From: Patescibacteria group bacterium
Lineage (GTDB): Bacteria > Patescibacteriota > Minisyncoccia > Phycocordibacterales > JANLHH01
Length of the DNA stretch: 51,885 bases
Assembly: GCA_038063375.1 (NCBI GenBank)
Contig: JBBTVG010000005.1
Span: 21,669 to 73,553 of the forward strand
Direction of reading: 5' to 3'
Below the pieces are notes generated by a model. It ran no database searches. It was not told where the DNA came from and was given only the letters and a program-made list of their open reading frames with translations. This document shows positions 41,137 through 50,248 of the stretch, in pieces. Each line of letters begins with the position of its first letter. The first letter of the stretch is position 1. The position numbers were made by a program, and so were the translations under genes.

Positions 41137-41673
41137 ATGGTGAAGAAAACCCACAAAATACCTGATACAGTTGTTCCTGCCTCAAAATGGATACCAGAAC
41201 CTTTATTCCAAACGATCCAAAAGTTGATTCCTGTCGCCTGCGTTGATTTGATCATCTTGAGAAAAACCAAAGGGGTCGTTGAAACGCTTCTCATTAAGAG
41301 AAAAATTTACCCGGAAGAAAACAAGTGGTGCCTTATTGGCGGCCGCATATTGAAGGGTGAGCGAACTAAAGATACTATCCGGCGCCAAGCCGGAAATGAG
41401 CTTGGAGTGTCAGTAAAAATAATTCCGCCGTGGAGCGAGACCATGCCTTTCGCCGTCTATAACGATCCTGTTGCCGATAAGCAGAAGCATTTCGTTGCTC
41501 TTAACTTCCCGGTTATCATTACTAAAGGTACTATCAGGGAAAATGGTCCGGAGTTCAGTGAGGCGCAATGGTTCCCCTTGCATAAATTGCCCAAAACAAT
41601 CGGTTTCCATCACCACCAGGTACTCAAAGATTTCATTAAAACGCGCTTACCTTATTCCATTAAAATAATATGA
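41137..41673 (+). CDS. Nudix protein, GDP-mannose mannosyl hydrolase-like
   Basis: A 178-residue Nudix-fold protein. The box reads GGRILKGERTKDTIRRQ then AGNELGV, so the usual RExxEExG is altered to RQxxNExG. The same kind of change marks GDP-mannose mannosyl hydrolase (Gmm/WcaH), which attacks at carbon rather than phosphorus. The presence of GDP-sugar genes nearby supports that reading. The ATG at 41137 is used because GGTGA lies seven bases upstream; the frame is open from 41068. The stop overlaps the next gene by 4 bp. Confidence 0.78.
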   Translation: MVKKTHKIPDTVVPASKWIPEPLFQTIQKLIPVACVDLIILRKTKGVVETLLIKRKIYPEENKWCLIGGRILKGERTKDTIRRQAGNELGVSVKIIPPWSETMPFAVYNDPVADKQKHFVALNFPVIITKGTIRENGPEFSEAQWFPLHKLPKTIGFHHHQVLKDFIKTRLPYSIKII

Positions 41674-42671
41674 CAAAAATACTTATCACGGGCGGCGCCG
41701 GGTCTGTAGGTTTCCATCTTTCTCTGCATTTATTAAAAACGTACGGTCCGGACACGGAATTGGTGCTGGTAGACAACCTCCAGCGCGGCGCAATGGATAA
41801 TGACTTAAAAAAACTCTTGGAAGACCCGAGGGTGCGTTTTTTGAATCTTGATCTTACTGACCAGTCTTCATACAAAGAATTTGGGAGTGGGTATGATCAC
41901 GTATATCACCTCGCTGCGGTAAACGGAACAAAGTACTTCTATCAAATGCCGCACGAAACTTCACGTATCAATCTTCTGACACTCATCTATATTCTGGAGT
42001 GGTTTAGAACCGAAAATCCACAGGGGAAACTCTGCTTCACCTCTTCAAATGAAGCATACGCGGGCGGATTAAATGCGTTCGGAATACTTGCCATCCCAAC
42101 ACCGGAAAATGTACCGCTTGTTATTGAGGACCCCTTTAACCCTCGGTGGTCATACGCCGCGACAAAACTCATGGGTGAAGTGCTCATGATCCATTATGCG
42201 GCCATGTACAACCTTCGTGCGCTCATCGTGCGCCCGCACAACTTTTACGGTCCGCGGGCAGGTTACGACCACGTAATCCCTGAATTTTCCATGCGTATTT
42301 TGGATCGTATTGATCCGTTCCCTATTTACGGCGCGGATGACACAAGAACATTTTGTTACATTGAAGACGCAGTTCGCGCCATGCAAATGCTCATGGACTC
42401 AGCGAAGACCGACAAGCAACCGATTGAAGTTGTGCATATCGGGGATACAGAGGAAATCATGATACGTGATCTTGCGGAAAAAATGTTCACTGTTGCGGAA
42501 TGGAAACCAAAAACGACAGAAATCAAAGATTCACCGCACGGAAGCGTGAAGCGACGACTCGCGGACGTAACAAAATTAAAAAATCTTGTCGGATGGAAAC
42601 CTGAAGTTACTTTGGATGAAGGGTTAAAGAAAACTTTTGAATGGTATCGGGAGCATCCGAAAAAATTCTAG
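41670..42671 (+). CDS. NAD-dependent nucleotide-sugar epimerase/dehydratase (SDR)
   Basis: Extended short-chain dehydrogenase of 333 residues acting on a nucleotide sugar. The NAD motif is ITGGAGSVGFHL (6-17), the active site has SSNEAY (near 125) and Tyr162/Lys166 (SYAATK), and RPHNFYGPRAG with DTRTFCYIEDAVRA follows. The pattern is close to UDP-glucuronate decarboxylase and dTDP-glucose 4,6-dehydratase. The specific reaction cannot be read. Its start overlaps the Nudix gene by 4 bp and its end overlaps the convergent aminotransferase stop by 4 bp. Confidence 0.88.
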   Translation: MTKILITGGAGSVGFHLSLHLLKTYGPDTELVLVDNLQRGAMDNDLKKLLEDPRVRFLNLDLTDQSSYKEFGSGYDHVYHLAAVNGTKYFYQMPHETSRINLLTLIYILEWFRTENPQGKLCFTSSNEAYAGGLNAFGILAIPTPENVPLVIEDPFNPRWSYAATKLMGEVLMIHYAAMYNLRALIVRPHNFYGPRAGYDHVIPEFSMRILDRIDPFPIYGADDTRTFCYIEDAVRAMQMLMDSAKTDKQPIEVVHIGDTEEIMIRDLAEKMFTVAEWKPKTTEIKDSPHGSVKRRLADVTKLKNLVGWKPEVTLDEGLKKTFEWYREHPKKF

Positions 42672-43780
42672 TGTTTTGAAAAAAATTCCTTAATGCGATC
42701 CGTTACGAAGACCACATCTTCATCAGAGAGGGTGAACGCAGATGGCAACCACAGCGCTTGTGTCAAAAGCTTTGTACTGTTGGGAAAATGGTCGTCCGGC
42801 AACAGATATGCACGTTGACGATGGATTGGTAGCCAGTAGCGGCGGCAATCAATGTTATCTTCTTTGAGATATGCGTCCAGCTCATTGCGGCGCTCAACAA
42901 TTATATCTGTCCATTGGGGGACACCGCCGCCTGAAATATCAATATCAAAGACAGAAAAACCGGAGATGCCTCTGAGTGATTCCCGATAGAGTATATAGAT
43001 GTGTTTCATCCGTTCGGTGCGCTCCGCGAGAAGTCTGAGCTGTCCTAATCCAAGTGCTGCTTGGATGTCAGTGAATTTAAAATTAAACCCGATAGTGTCG
43101 TGGAGATCATCCCCACCTGTGCCGCGCACTGGTCGTCCCTGATCCTTCAATGGCTTCAGTTTCATGTAGAGCTCATCGCTATTGGTCACTATCATACCGC
43201 CCTGACCCGTAGTGATGGTCTTGGCCGCGGAAAACGAGAAGCAACCTGCATCGCCTAATGTACCCAGATACTTACCCTGATGCTTGGAAAAAAATGCTTC
43301 GGCGGCATCTTCCACGACAACCAGTCCATGCTCGTTTGCGATGGCGAGAATGCTTTCCATGTCCGCACCACGGCCAGTCACATGCACAGGGACGATTGCT
43401 TTTGTTTTTGGTGTAATTGCTTTCTTGAGCGCTTCAATGCTTATAGTAAGCGTTCTGGGGTCAATGTCCACGAGAATGGGAGTGGCTCCGCACAAAGAAA
43501 CTGCGTTTGCGGTGGCAATAAATGTTGCGTCAGGGACAATAACCTCGTCTCCTAAACCTACTCCTGAAGCTTTTAATGCTAGGAAAATAGCGCTAGTGCC
43601 ACTCGTCGTGGCCACGGCATACTTCACACCAAGAAGAGCGGCAATTTCAGTCTCAAATCTGGCAGTGAGTTTTCCTTCGTTCGCGTAATTGTCAACGAGA
43701 ACCTGTTCTATCAATTCCCGCTCGAGTGGACTGCCGATCTGCGGCTCCCACCACGGAATTTTTTTGTTTTTATTTTCCAT
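42668..43780 (-). CDS. DegT/DnrJ-family sugar aminotransferase
   Basis: PLP-dependent aminotransferase of 370 residues that makes an amino sugar from a keto-sugar nucleotide. Unlike the ColD-like protein at 36218, it keeps the catalytic Lys187 in FSFSAAKTITTGQGGM. Other family stretches are ATTSGTSAIFLALKA, DEVIVPDATFIATANAV, PVHVTGRGADM and VEDAAEAF. It resembles perosamine synthetase (RfbE) and similar 4-aminotransferases, and a GDP-4-keto-6-deoxymannose substrate is possible. It lies 2 bp downstream of the C-methyltransferase gene, and the two form a minus-strand pair. Confidence 0.92.
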   Translation of the reverse strand: MENKNKKIPWWEPQIGSPLERELIEQVLVDNYANEGKLTARFETEIAALLGVKYAVATTSGTSAIFLALKASGVGLGDEVIVPDATFIATANAVSLCGATPILVDIDPRTLTISIEALKKAITPKTKAIVPVHVTGRGADMESILAIANEHGLVVVEDAAEAFFSKHQGKYLGTLGDAGCFSFSAAKTITTGQGGMIVTNSDELYMKLKPLKDQGRPVRGTGGDDLHDTIGFNFKFTDIQAALGLGQLRLLAERTERMKHIYILYRESLRGISGFSVFDIDISGGGVPQWTDIIVERRNELDAYLKEDNIDCRRYWLPIHRQRAYLLPDDHFPNSTKLLTQALWLPSAFTLSDEDVVFVTDRIKEFFSKH

Positions 43781-43782
43781 GC

Positions 43783-45030
43783 CTACTTAATGATTCGCGG
43801 GATCGGAAGAGGCATAATGAATTTACCTTTGAAACCTGCTTCTTTCGTCTTTTTAATAAGTTCCATTCCAATGTGCCATGAAAGAACGAGGGCATACTCC
43901 GGCTGTTCTTTAAGAAGCTTTTCTTCCTCAAACACGGGAATATGTGTTCCGGGTGTAAATAACCCTATTTTCGGCGACCCTTTCTTCTCACATGCATAAT
44001 CTAAAATGTCGGTGGTAATCTTGGTAAAACCCAAAAGCGTGTTGGCGCGCGCCGGAGATCCCAGACCGGCAATGCGCGCGCCTTGTTTCTTCACCTTCAA
44101 AAGAAGTGCTACGAGATCGTGTTTTGCCAATATGATGCGTTCAGCAAATTTTTTGTGCGCTTTTACGTCGTAGAGACCAGCCTTTTTCTCGGTAGCCAAG
44201 AGTTCTTTCGCTCGCGCGCTCATCTGGTGTTTACCTTTCATGGCGTACACACGAATTGATCCGCCGGCGGCAGAAATACGTTCAGCGTCGACGACGGATA
44301 GTCCCACTTGTGCAAAGAGATGCTGGAGAGGCTGAAGCGCGTAGAAACGAAGGTGTTCATGATACACAGTATCAAACTCTAGCTTCTCAAAAATGTCTAA
44401 AAGGTATTGCGATTCGGAAACGAACACACCGTCGGTAGCGAGCAGGTCCTTAACATTCTTAGCCAAAGAAACGGTATCGTTGATGTGCGCAAACACGTTC
44501 GTGGCGGTAATAATTTTAGCCGGACCATATTTCTTTAGAATAGTTGCGACAGTTTCTTTATTGAAAAAACTTTTGATCGTCGTAATGCCGTTCTTTTTTG
44601 CCACATCCGCGGCACCTGTCGGTTCAACACCGACAACTTTCATCCCCTTCTCTTTAAAACCCTGCAGGAGCGTGCCGTCATTTGAACCGATATCCACGAT
44701 TAGACTCTTGGGAATCGCATAACCCTGTTTTTCCAACGTATCGGCAAGAGCTCTGAAGTTCCGGATAAGCATATTGGTGAGACCGGTACGGTAGGGGTAA
44801 TCCGGCGGAAAAACTATTTCCGGCGGTACGATATAGTCGATCTGAGTTAATCCGCACTTGTCGCAATACACCAAATTAAGCGGGTAGGTTACTTCGGGTT
44901 GATCCAAGCTTTCTTTAGTTAAATACTCCTGCACCACGGGCTGGTGACCAAGAGAAAGGATTGGTTTTAAGTTTTTATTTTGACAGATCTGACACTCCGA
45001 AACGTGCCCTGTGTATTTTGTTTTTTTCAT
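43783..45030 (-). CDS. Sugar C-methyltransferase (zinc, Methyltransf_13/14 type)
   Basis: SAM-dependent methyltransferase of 415 residues like those that C-methylate keto-deoxysugar nucleotides (TylC3/NovU type). The N-terminal zinc site has Cys13, Cys16, Cys56 and Cys59. The SAM motif is VDIGSNDGTLLQGF, the active-site region is FDTVYHEHLRFYALQPL, and a C-terminal domain follows (GLGSPARANTLLGF). Together with the aminotransferase it would make a branched amino sugar. A ribosome-binding AAAGGGAA lies eight bases before the ATG at 45030. Confidence 0.92.
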   Translation of the reverse strand: MKKTKYTGHVSECQICQNKNLKPILSLGHQPVVQEYLTKESLDQPEVTYPLNLVYCDKCGLTQIDYIVPPEIVFPPDYPYRTGLTNMLIRNFRALADTLEKQGYAIPKSLIVDIGSNDGTLLQGFKEKGMKVVGVEPTGAADVAKKNGITTIKSFFNKETVATILKKYGPAKIITATNVFAHINDTVSLAKNVKDLLATDGVFVSESQYLLDIFEKLEFDTVYHEHLRFYALQPLQHLFAQVGLSVVDAERISAAGGSIRVYAMKGKHQMSARAKELLATEKKAGLYDVKAHKKFAERIILAKHDLVALLLKVKKQGARIAGLGSPARANTLLGFTKITTDILDYACEKKGSPKIGLFTPGTHIPVFEEEKLLKEQPEYALVLSWHIGMELIKKTKEAGFKGKFIMPLPIPRIIK

Positions 45031-45121
45031 ATATTGAATTCCCTTTTGGTAAAACTAATGAAGTATAGTATAGACCAAAAACTGACTTTTTAAAAACGTT
45101 TTACAGGTCTAATAAAATGTA

Positions 45122-45149
45122 TTGACTATACATAAATAAATGGTATAAA
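45122..45149 (+). promoter_or_regulatory. Promoter of the acyltransferase gene
   Basis: TTGACT (45122-45127) and TATAAA (45144-45149) with a 16-base spacer. The region 45031-45166 is AT-rich and divergent, serving the methyltransferase gene on the other strand as well, where two TATACT-like boxes can be seen. Confidence 0.6.
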
Positions 45150-45208
45150 GTACATAGTATACTCATATGGTCTTTAATCAACCGCTTAAATCTCAGGATG
45201 GAGAAATC

Positions 45209-45772
45209 ATGAACTCACCGCAATATGACAAGGCGCTGCTCAAGTCAGTCGGCGACGACGTATTCATAAGCAGTGCTGTGGAGATTCGCAGACCTCATTT
45301 GGTCTCAATAGGAAACCATGTTGCCATTGACAGTGGGTTCTACCTCACTACGGCACTGGAAACGAACGACCACATCCACATTGGTCCTTATGTAAGTATT
45401 ATCGGTGGCAGAGAAGGTAAGCTCACGTTAGGCCGCTTCACTAATATCGCTGCCAAAAGCACGATTATCTGTGCTTCTGATGCATACCTTGGTGAAGGGC
45501 TGATCACGGCTCCCGGCGTACCGGAAGAAATGCGTGACCGTCTGGTTGTTGAGCCGATTGTCTTTGAAAATTTTGCTAATGTTGGCGCGAATGTCACTAT
45601 ACTTCCCGGAGTAACCCTCGCGGAAGGGTGCGTTATCGGCGCTTGTTCATTCGTACCCCGAGGCACCAAAACCGAGCCGTGGACTATTTATGCCGGTAAT
45701 CCCATCAAGCCAATCAAAAAACGGTCGAAGGAAAAAATGCTCCAGTACGCAAAAGAATTGGGGTATCTCTAG
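45209..45772 (+). CDS. Hexapeptide-repeat acyltransferase
   Basis: Left-handed beta-helix acyltransferase of 187 residues (201 if the upstream ATG at 45167 is used). Repeats with the hexapeptide pattern run through VFISSAVEIRRPHLVSIGNH, IHIGPYVSIIGG, VGANVTILPGVTLAEGCVIG and the end YAGNPIKPIK. Such enzymes acetylate or formylate sugars or serine; in this locus an N-acyltransferase for the amino sugar made by the DegT enzyme is likely. The ATG at 45209 has GGAG six bases upstream, while 45167 has none. A strong terminator follows. Confidence 0.88.
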   Translation: MNSPQYDKALLKSVGDDVFISSAVEIRRPHLVSIGNHVAIDSGFYLTTALETNDHIHIGPYVSIIGGREGKLTLGRFTNIAAKSTIICASDAYLGEGLITAPGVPEEMRDRLVVEPIVFENFANVGANVTILPGVTLAEGCVIGACSFVPRGTKTEPWTIYAGNPIKPIKKRSKEKMLQYAKELGYL

Positions 45773-45785
45773 TGCTCTCTTTGGA

Positions 45786-45824
45786 AAAAATACCGCTCTC
45801 TCTTGTGAGAAAAGCGGTATTTTT
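45786..45824 (+). terminator. Intrinsic terminator of the acyltransferase gene
   Basis: Twelve-base perfect arms AAAAATACCGCT (45786-45797) and its inverse (45813-45824), with the loop able to form a further CTCTC/GAGAA stem. The downstream arm ends in TTTTT, as expected for a plus-strand terminator. Confidence 0.85.
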
Positions 45825-45849
45825 ATTGCCTCGTACGCCAGCAAATGTG

Positions 45850-45858
45850 TGATATAAT
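45850..45858 (+). promoter_or_regulatory. Extended -10 promoter upstream of the GT2 gene
   Basis: TGATATAAT, identical to the motif before wzt. It lies 19 bases before the ATG at 45878 with no clear -35 box. No ribosome-binding site is seen in the short leader. Confidence 0.5.
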
Positions 45859-45877
45859 ACGCTGAAGCTACGAAACA

Positions 45878-46768
45878 ATGCCTGCAGAGAATGCTACAAC
45901 CCTTTCATATATAATTACTACTAAGAACAAGCTCCCCTATCTCAAAGAGTCCATGGAGAGGTTATTGCAACACGTCAAAAACGATGAGGAAATCATTGTT
46001 GCCGATGGTGCAAGTACTGATGGCACGAAAGAATTCCTTAGCGACCTTAAAAGGACTGGTAAAATAAAATATTTTGTATCTGAACCGGATTTTGGCGAAT
46101 CACACGGCTTGAATAAACTTCTATTCGTAGCGCGCGGTGTGCTTATTACAGTAATCACCGATGATGACGTTTTCCACTATCCTGCCATAGAGGCATGCAA
46201 GAAATTCATGCTTTCGGAGACCCAAGTAGATATGGTAAGTACCGAGGGTGGTTTTAAGAACCAAAACATAACCACCGGCGTCAGGCCGCTTGGTTATGAG
46301 CAGAACTATCGGCAATGGCAAAAAGATCGTACACCATTTTCTTTTTGCGGGCTAGGCACCATGATTCGCAGATCATCACTTCCCCTCTTGGGATTATGGG
46401 ATCCGTCATTTCGGCGTGCTGATGCAGAATTTTCGTTACGAGTTACCGCCGGCAAGGCAAACATTGCTTGGTATACCGGCTATTCGTTCGTAAACATAAG
46501 CAACCCGCAAAGTGTCAGCTTGGTGTATATGAAAAAGATAAAGGATGAGACTGATCGTTTGAATAAATTTTACTTAAATAAAAACCCTGATTCGTTTATT
46601 GTTGAAAAATTAAAAGTTCTTCGCAATAAAATTCGGAGTGGTTTTTTCGGGAAAAAGCCCTCATCAGCCGCCTTTCAAGCACAGTGGCCGAAACTCTCTG
46701 CCGACGCTCTCAAGTGGCTTGAAGAGATGAATGCGACAGGAAATCCAGAATTTCTTTGGAACAAATAA
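45878..46768 (+). CDS. Glycosyltransferase family 2 (1)
   Basis: A GT-A glycosyltransferase of 296 residues. The N-terminal half has the GT2 pattern: SYIITTKNKLPYLKESMERL, IIVADGASTDGTKEF, and a DDDVFHYPA motif (ITDDDV) as the metal-binding DxD. The C-terminal half has ADAEFSLRVTAGKANIAWY. Donor and acceptor are unknown. It begins a plus-strand run of glycosyltransferases with the GT4 gene (1 bp gap). Confidence 0.88.
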   Translation: MPAENATTLSYIITTKNKLPYLKESMERLLQHVKNDEEIIVADGASTDGTKEFLSDLKRTGKIKYFVSEPDFGESHGLNKLLFVARGVLITVITDDDVFHYPAIEACKKFMLSETQVDMVSTEGGFKNQNITTGVRPLGYEQNYRQWQKDRTPFSFCGLGTMIRRSSLPLLGLWDPSFRRADAEFSLRVTAGKANIAWYTGYSFVNISNPQSVSLVYMKKIKDETDRLNKFYLNKNPDSFIVEKLKVLRNKIRSGFFGKKPSSAAFQAQWPKLSADALKWLEEMNATGNPEFLWNK

Positions 46769-46769
46769 C

Positions 46770-47939
46770 ATGCCTTTTACCGACTCATTTTTTTCCCCAT
46801 ACCGCGTCTACGCGCGTAAACTAAAACGACGTTTTCGCGGCAAGGTGACGCTCCAACCACTATCTCGTCCCAAAGGCGCGGTACTACTCTCCTACGTTAC
46901 TCACCCTTTCACTATACAAAAGGAAGAACTTGACCGGAGTCCGCACACCAATCCATGGGAATGTCTTATCATCGCCGAGATTCTTCTTGAGCGAGGATTT
47001 GCGGTTGATGTTATTGATTGGACCAACACAACATTCATTCCTAAAAAAGATTATACGGCAGTGATTGATGTCAATCAGAATCTGGAACGACTGGCGCCGT
47101 TTCTCGATGAGAAGTGTGTAAAAATTTTCTACATCACGGGCGCGCACTGGCTCTATCAGAATGAAGCGGAGCAGAAACGTCTGAAAGAACTGAAAGAAAG
47201 GCGCGGGTGCATGCTGGAACCGCGGAGGCAAATGAACCCGTCAAATAATATTGAATATGCCGATTATGCCACGGCGCTTGGCAACGGATTCGCTCAAGAC
47301 ACCTTCTCGTACGCAAAGAAAGACATCGTGAATATCCCCCTCCTTTCGGTTGCGCAATTTCCATCGCCGGAACGAAAAGATTTTAAAAACATCAAAAAGA
47401 ATTTTGTCTGGATAGGCGGCGGTGGCGCGGTACACAAGGGGCTCGACCGCGCGCTTGAAGCATTCGCACGCATGCCCGAATACAAGCTTACGATATGCGG
47501 ACCCGTTGCCGCCGAGAAAGATTTTACGGAGTGTTATAAGAAGGAGTTGTACGAAACGCCTAACATTAAACTAATGGGACGTATTGATGTACGAGGCGAA
47601 CAATTCAAAAAAATCGTTAATGATTCGGTTGGATTAATCTACCCGTCGTGTTCAGAGGGCCAAACTGGCAGCGTAATAACCGGTCTTCACGCCGGTCTTA
47701 TTCCCATTATCACCCGGCAATCCGGAGTAGATGCGGAACCTTTCGGTATAGAGCTAAAAACAGCCTCTGTCGAAGAAATTACTGACGCGGTAAAACGGAT
47801 TGCCGCGCTTACCGATGATGAATTGAGATCACGATCTTTGGCTGTATGGCACTACGCGCAAAAACACCACACAAAGGAACAATTTAAGGAATCGTATGCC
47901 TCGTTCATGGATAAGGTAATGAAAGAAAGAAAAATATGA
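46770..47939 (+). CDS. Glycosyltransferase family 4-like
   Basis: A GT-B glycosyltransferase of 389 residues. The C-terminal domain is typical: FVWIGGGGAVHKGLDRALEA, YKLTICGPV, IKLMGRIDVRGEQF and the donor-binding IYPSCSEGQTGSVITGLHAG. The start at 46770 is one base after the preceding stop; the longer frame from 46731 overlaps it. The stop overlaps the next gene by 4 bp (ATGA). Confidence 0.85.
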   Translation: MPFTDSFFSPYRVYARKLKRRFRGKVTLQPLSRPKGAVLLSYVTHPFTIQKEELDRSPHTNPWECLIIAEILLERGFAVDVIDWTNTTFIPKKDYTAVIDVNQNLERLAPFLDEKCVKIFYITGAHWLYQNEAEQKRLKELKERRGCMLEPRRQMNPSNNIEYADYATALGNGFAQDTFSYAKKDIVNIPLLSVAQFPSPERKDFKNIKKNFVWIGGGGAVHKGLDRALEAFARMPEYKLTICGPVAAEKDFTECYKKELYETPNIKLMGRIDVRGEQFKKIVNDSVGLIYPSCSEGQTGSVITGLHAGLIPIITRQSGVDAEPFGIELKTASVEEITDAVKRIAALTDDELRSRSLAVWHYAQKHHTKEQFKESYASFMDKVMKERKI

Positions 47940-48793
47940 ACAAACCCCTCATTTCAGTCATCATACCGGCGCATAACTCCGAAAGCACTATCGGAGTAGC
48001 AATTGACTCCATGTTAACGCAAACATACCCCAACTTGGAAATAATCGTTGTAGACGATAACAGCACAGACAATACTGAAAAAGTAGTGCGCGAATACGAA
48101 ACACAAAACAAAAAAATACAATACTATAAACTCCCTTATGACGATCCGAATCGCGTGAATAAGCGCGGACGAAATGTGAATGCCGGCTATTTGGCGCGAA
48201 ACTACGGATTTGAAAAAGCGCGTGGGGAATGGATCACCTTTCAAGATGCCGACGACGCCTCTCTTGTAAATCGTATAGAAGCGCAGTACAACCTTGCTAT
48301 AGAGTATGGCGCTTCGCACGTATGCATTCAATGGCAACAATTCAAAGAAGAATTACTGGGGAAAAGATTGGACATTGGAAAAATCTTTCAAGAAGAGAGG
48401 AATATGGTAATAACAAACAAAGAAATAATAGCACTTGCTAAAAAAACCAAAGGGGTCATTATTCCCTTTCTGGGCAAACTAAATTCTTTTATTCCTTTTG
48501 AATGGAAAAGAATGCGAGTTATCAATAAGTTCTTTTTCCAGTCTCTTGATTCTTACCCGGGATCAGGGAACAGTCCCTTATTCAAAAAGGAGATCGTGGA
48601 AAAAGTAAGATTTCGCCCAGTGAACGAACGGGTTTGGCCATCATTTACGGGGCGTGGCGCCGACCGCGATTTCAATTTTCAGGTTGCTGAAACATTCGGC
48701 AATAACATTTCGTTCAAATTGCCGCTTTATTTGTGGAGGGTGGGTCAAGAAAACAATCTTGGTTATAATTTTAAAAAATATTTGATAAAGTAA
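47936..48793 (+). CDS. Glycosyltransferase family 2 (2)
   Basis: A GT-A glycosyltransferase of 285 residues. The start (LISVIIPAHNSESTIGVAI) and IIVVDDNSTDNTEKVV are classical, followed by the DxD region WITFQDADDASLVNRI. The C-terminal half has a GADRDFNFQVAETFG stretch. Specificity cannot be read. It is the last in the three-gene run; a 125-bp gap then separates it from the surface protein gene. Confidence 0.9.
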   Translation: MNKPLISVIIPAHNSESTIGVAIDSMLTQTYPNLEIIVVDDNSTDNTEKVVREYETQNKKIQYYKLPYDDPNRVNKRGRNVNAGYLARNYGFEKARGEWITFQDADDASLVNRIEAQYNLAIEYGASHVCIQWQQFKEELLGKRLDIGKIFQEERNMVITNKEIIALAKKTKGVIIPFLGKLNSFIPFEWKRMRVINKFFFQSLDSYPGSGNSPLFKKEIVEKVRFRPVNERVWPSFTGRGADRDFNFQVAETFGNNISFKLPLYLWRVGQENNLGYNFKKYLIK

Positions 48794-48918
48794 CACAATG
48801 AAAGACTACCCGGGTCACCCTTAAAAAGTAACTAAACATTGCTTATAATAGAGCTTTGTATTTTGTTTTTTTAATGACATAATTCACCTATAAGTTTATA
48901 AACTTTTAACACCTTATC
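48794..48918 (+). promoter_or_regulatory. Upstream region of the surface protein gene
   Basis: The gap holds a TATAAT (48844-48849) with no good -35. A leader of about 60 bases follows, including a 14-base perfect palindrome AAGTTTATAAACTT (48892-48905) that could be an operator or a small hairpin. Confidence 0.35.
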
Positions 48919-50175
48919 ATGAAAAAAATAATGCCTATTTTTATAACAATCATCGCTTTCCTTTCCCCTTCTTTATCATATGCGAGTGGCGTATTCACAT
49001 TTACACAAAATTATTGTGTATTCGGAGCATCTTGTTCTACGCCAAACAATATCTCCCAAAGTGGATTGGGATCAAATTCAAACAATACATTTACATGGGT
49101 GGGAGATAGTGTAACTATATACAATAGCTCAACGCCTTTAAATTTTTATGATATTTGGAATGTTACTGATGAAAATAATGTTGCTACAGCGGGATATGCA
49201 CAAACAAGTCAACCGCAAGACTTCAGTTCGTTGCCCAATGGAAAATATTGGGTAGTAGAAGAATATGCCGGTGCCGGTAATAATGATTGTGTAAATAATT
49301 ATGGCACCACAAACTTTACGATTTGTTGGCAAACTGCGCAAACCAATGCCGTTGTAAAATTTGAAAAGATGGGTACAGGGAGTTATCGGGAGGCAGACGT
49401 TACCTCACCATCAGTACCAATCTCGATTAGCGGTTCCGGCACTATAAACAGAATTGCTAAATTTATTGCCAATACTACCATAAGTGATTCGCTTCTCTCC
49501 GATGACGGCTCAAATGTCACACTCACCAGCGGGAATCTTTTTCTACAGATAGGATCTTTGATTGATTCTGTAACCAACGGAGTGCTTAACTTTGGTACAA
49601 CACAAGCAACCACTATGACTTTTGGACGCACCGGACAAAACATGATTATCAATAGTAAGGTAGGGGTCGGTACGAATACTCCGTCCGCAACACTTCACGT
49701 AAATGGTGATTTCTTCGCTAACCTAATTAGTGTAGTCGCAGACGGTCTTGGTCTCGACACCTACACACCAGGGACACTTACTATCGGCTCAACTACCGCA
49801 AGCGCTATTAGAATCGGACGTACGGGAATTACTACAACTGTTCCTGGAACAATTTCTTTTGGCACAGCTTCTACTATATCTAATTGCAATTCCACCACAA
49901 CTCCCGCAAGCTGTGGTTCTGCGTCAGCCGGAAGCATAGCGCTTCCTAATGGCAGTTCGACACTTGTTGTAGAAACCACGGCAGTAACTGATAGTAGTCA
50001 AATATTGATTACGGAAGACTCATCTCTTGGTTCGCGTTTGGGCATCACCTGCAATAAGGGGACTAGCCGTTCATATAGTGTAAGCGCAAGAACCGTTGGG
50101 ACAAACTTCACCATCAAATCGAGTTCCAACCCCGCCATAAACAAAGCATGCTTAAGTTATTTAATTATTAATTAA
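48919..50175 (+). CDS. Secreted tail-fibre-like surface protein
   Basis: A 418-residue Ser/Thr/Gly/Asn-rich secreted protein. Residues 1-23 are a signal peptide (ending SYAS). An N-terminal domain with three cysteines follows, about 24-155. From about 180 come beta-rich repeats like those of tail fibres and trimeric adhesins: NFGTTQATTMTFGRTGQNMI and the related TIGSTTASAIRIGRTGITTT, with VGVGTNTPSATLHVNGDFF between. Such modules are common in CPR surface proteins and may be trimeric. The intramolecular chaperone domain of S74 fibres is absent. It is surrounded by glycosylation genes and may be their target, which is an inference. Confidence 0.7.
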   Translation: MKKIMPIFITIIAFLSPSLSYASGVFTFTQNYCVFGASCSTPNNISQSGLGSNSNNTFTWVGDSVTIYNSSTPLNFYDIWNVTDENNVATAGYAQTSQPQDFSSLPNGKYWVVEEYAGAGNNDCVNNYGTTNFTICWQTAQTNAVVKFEKMGTGSYREADVTSPSVPISISGSGTINRIAKFIANTTISDSLLSDDGSNVTLTSGNLFLQIGSLIDSVTNGVLNFGTTQATTMTFGRTGQNMIINSKVGVGTNTPSATLHVNGDFFANLISVVADGLGLDTYTPGTLTIGSTTASAIRIGRTGITTTVPGTISFGTASTISNCNSTTTPASCGSASAGSIALPNGSSTLVVETTAVTDSSQILITEDSSLGSRLGITCNKGTSRSYSVSARTVGTNFTIKSSSNPAINKACLSYLIIN

Positions 50176-50207
50176 GACCAAAACATACGACTTCACAACT
50201 TACTCTG

Positions 50208-50236
50208 TTGACATACGCGCCCAGAACGTGTCTTAT
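50208..50236 (+). promoter_or_regulatory. Promoter-like site before FkbM (2)
   Basis: A perfect TTGACA (50208-50213) is followed after 17 bases by TCTTAT, a weak -10. The start would fall about five bases before the ATG at 50249, again with essentially no leader. Confidence 0.4.
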
Positions 50237-50248
50237 TATGTAAATTGT

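Noticed and set aside
48919-50175. Tail-fibre-like gene as evidence of a prophage
   Set aside because: No capsid, terminase, integrase or lysis genes are nearby; the protein has a signal peptide and sits among glycan genes.
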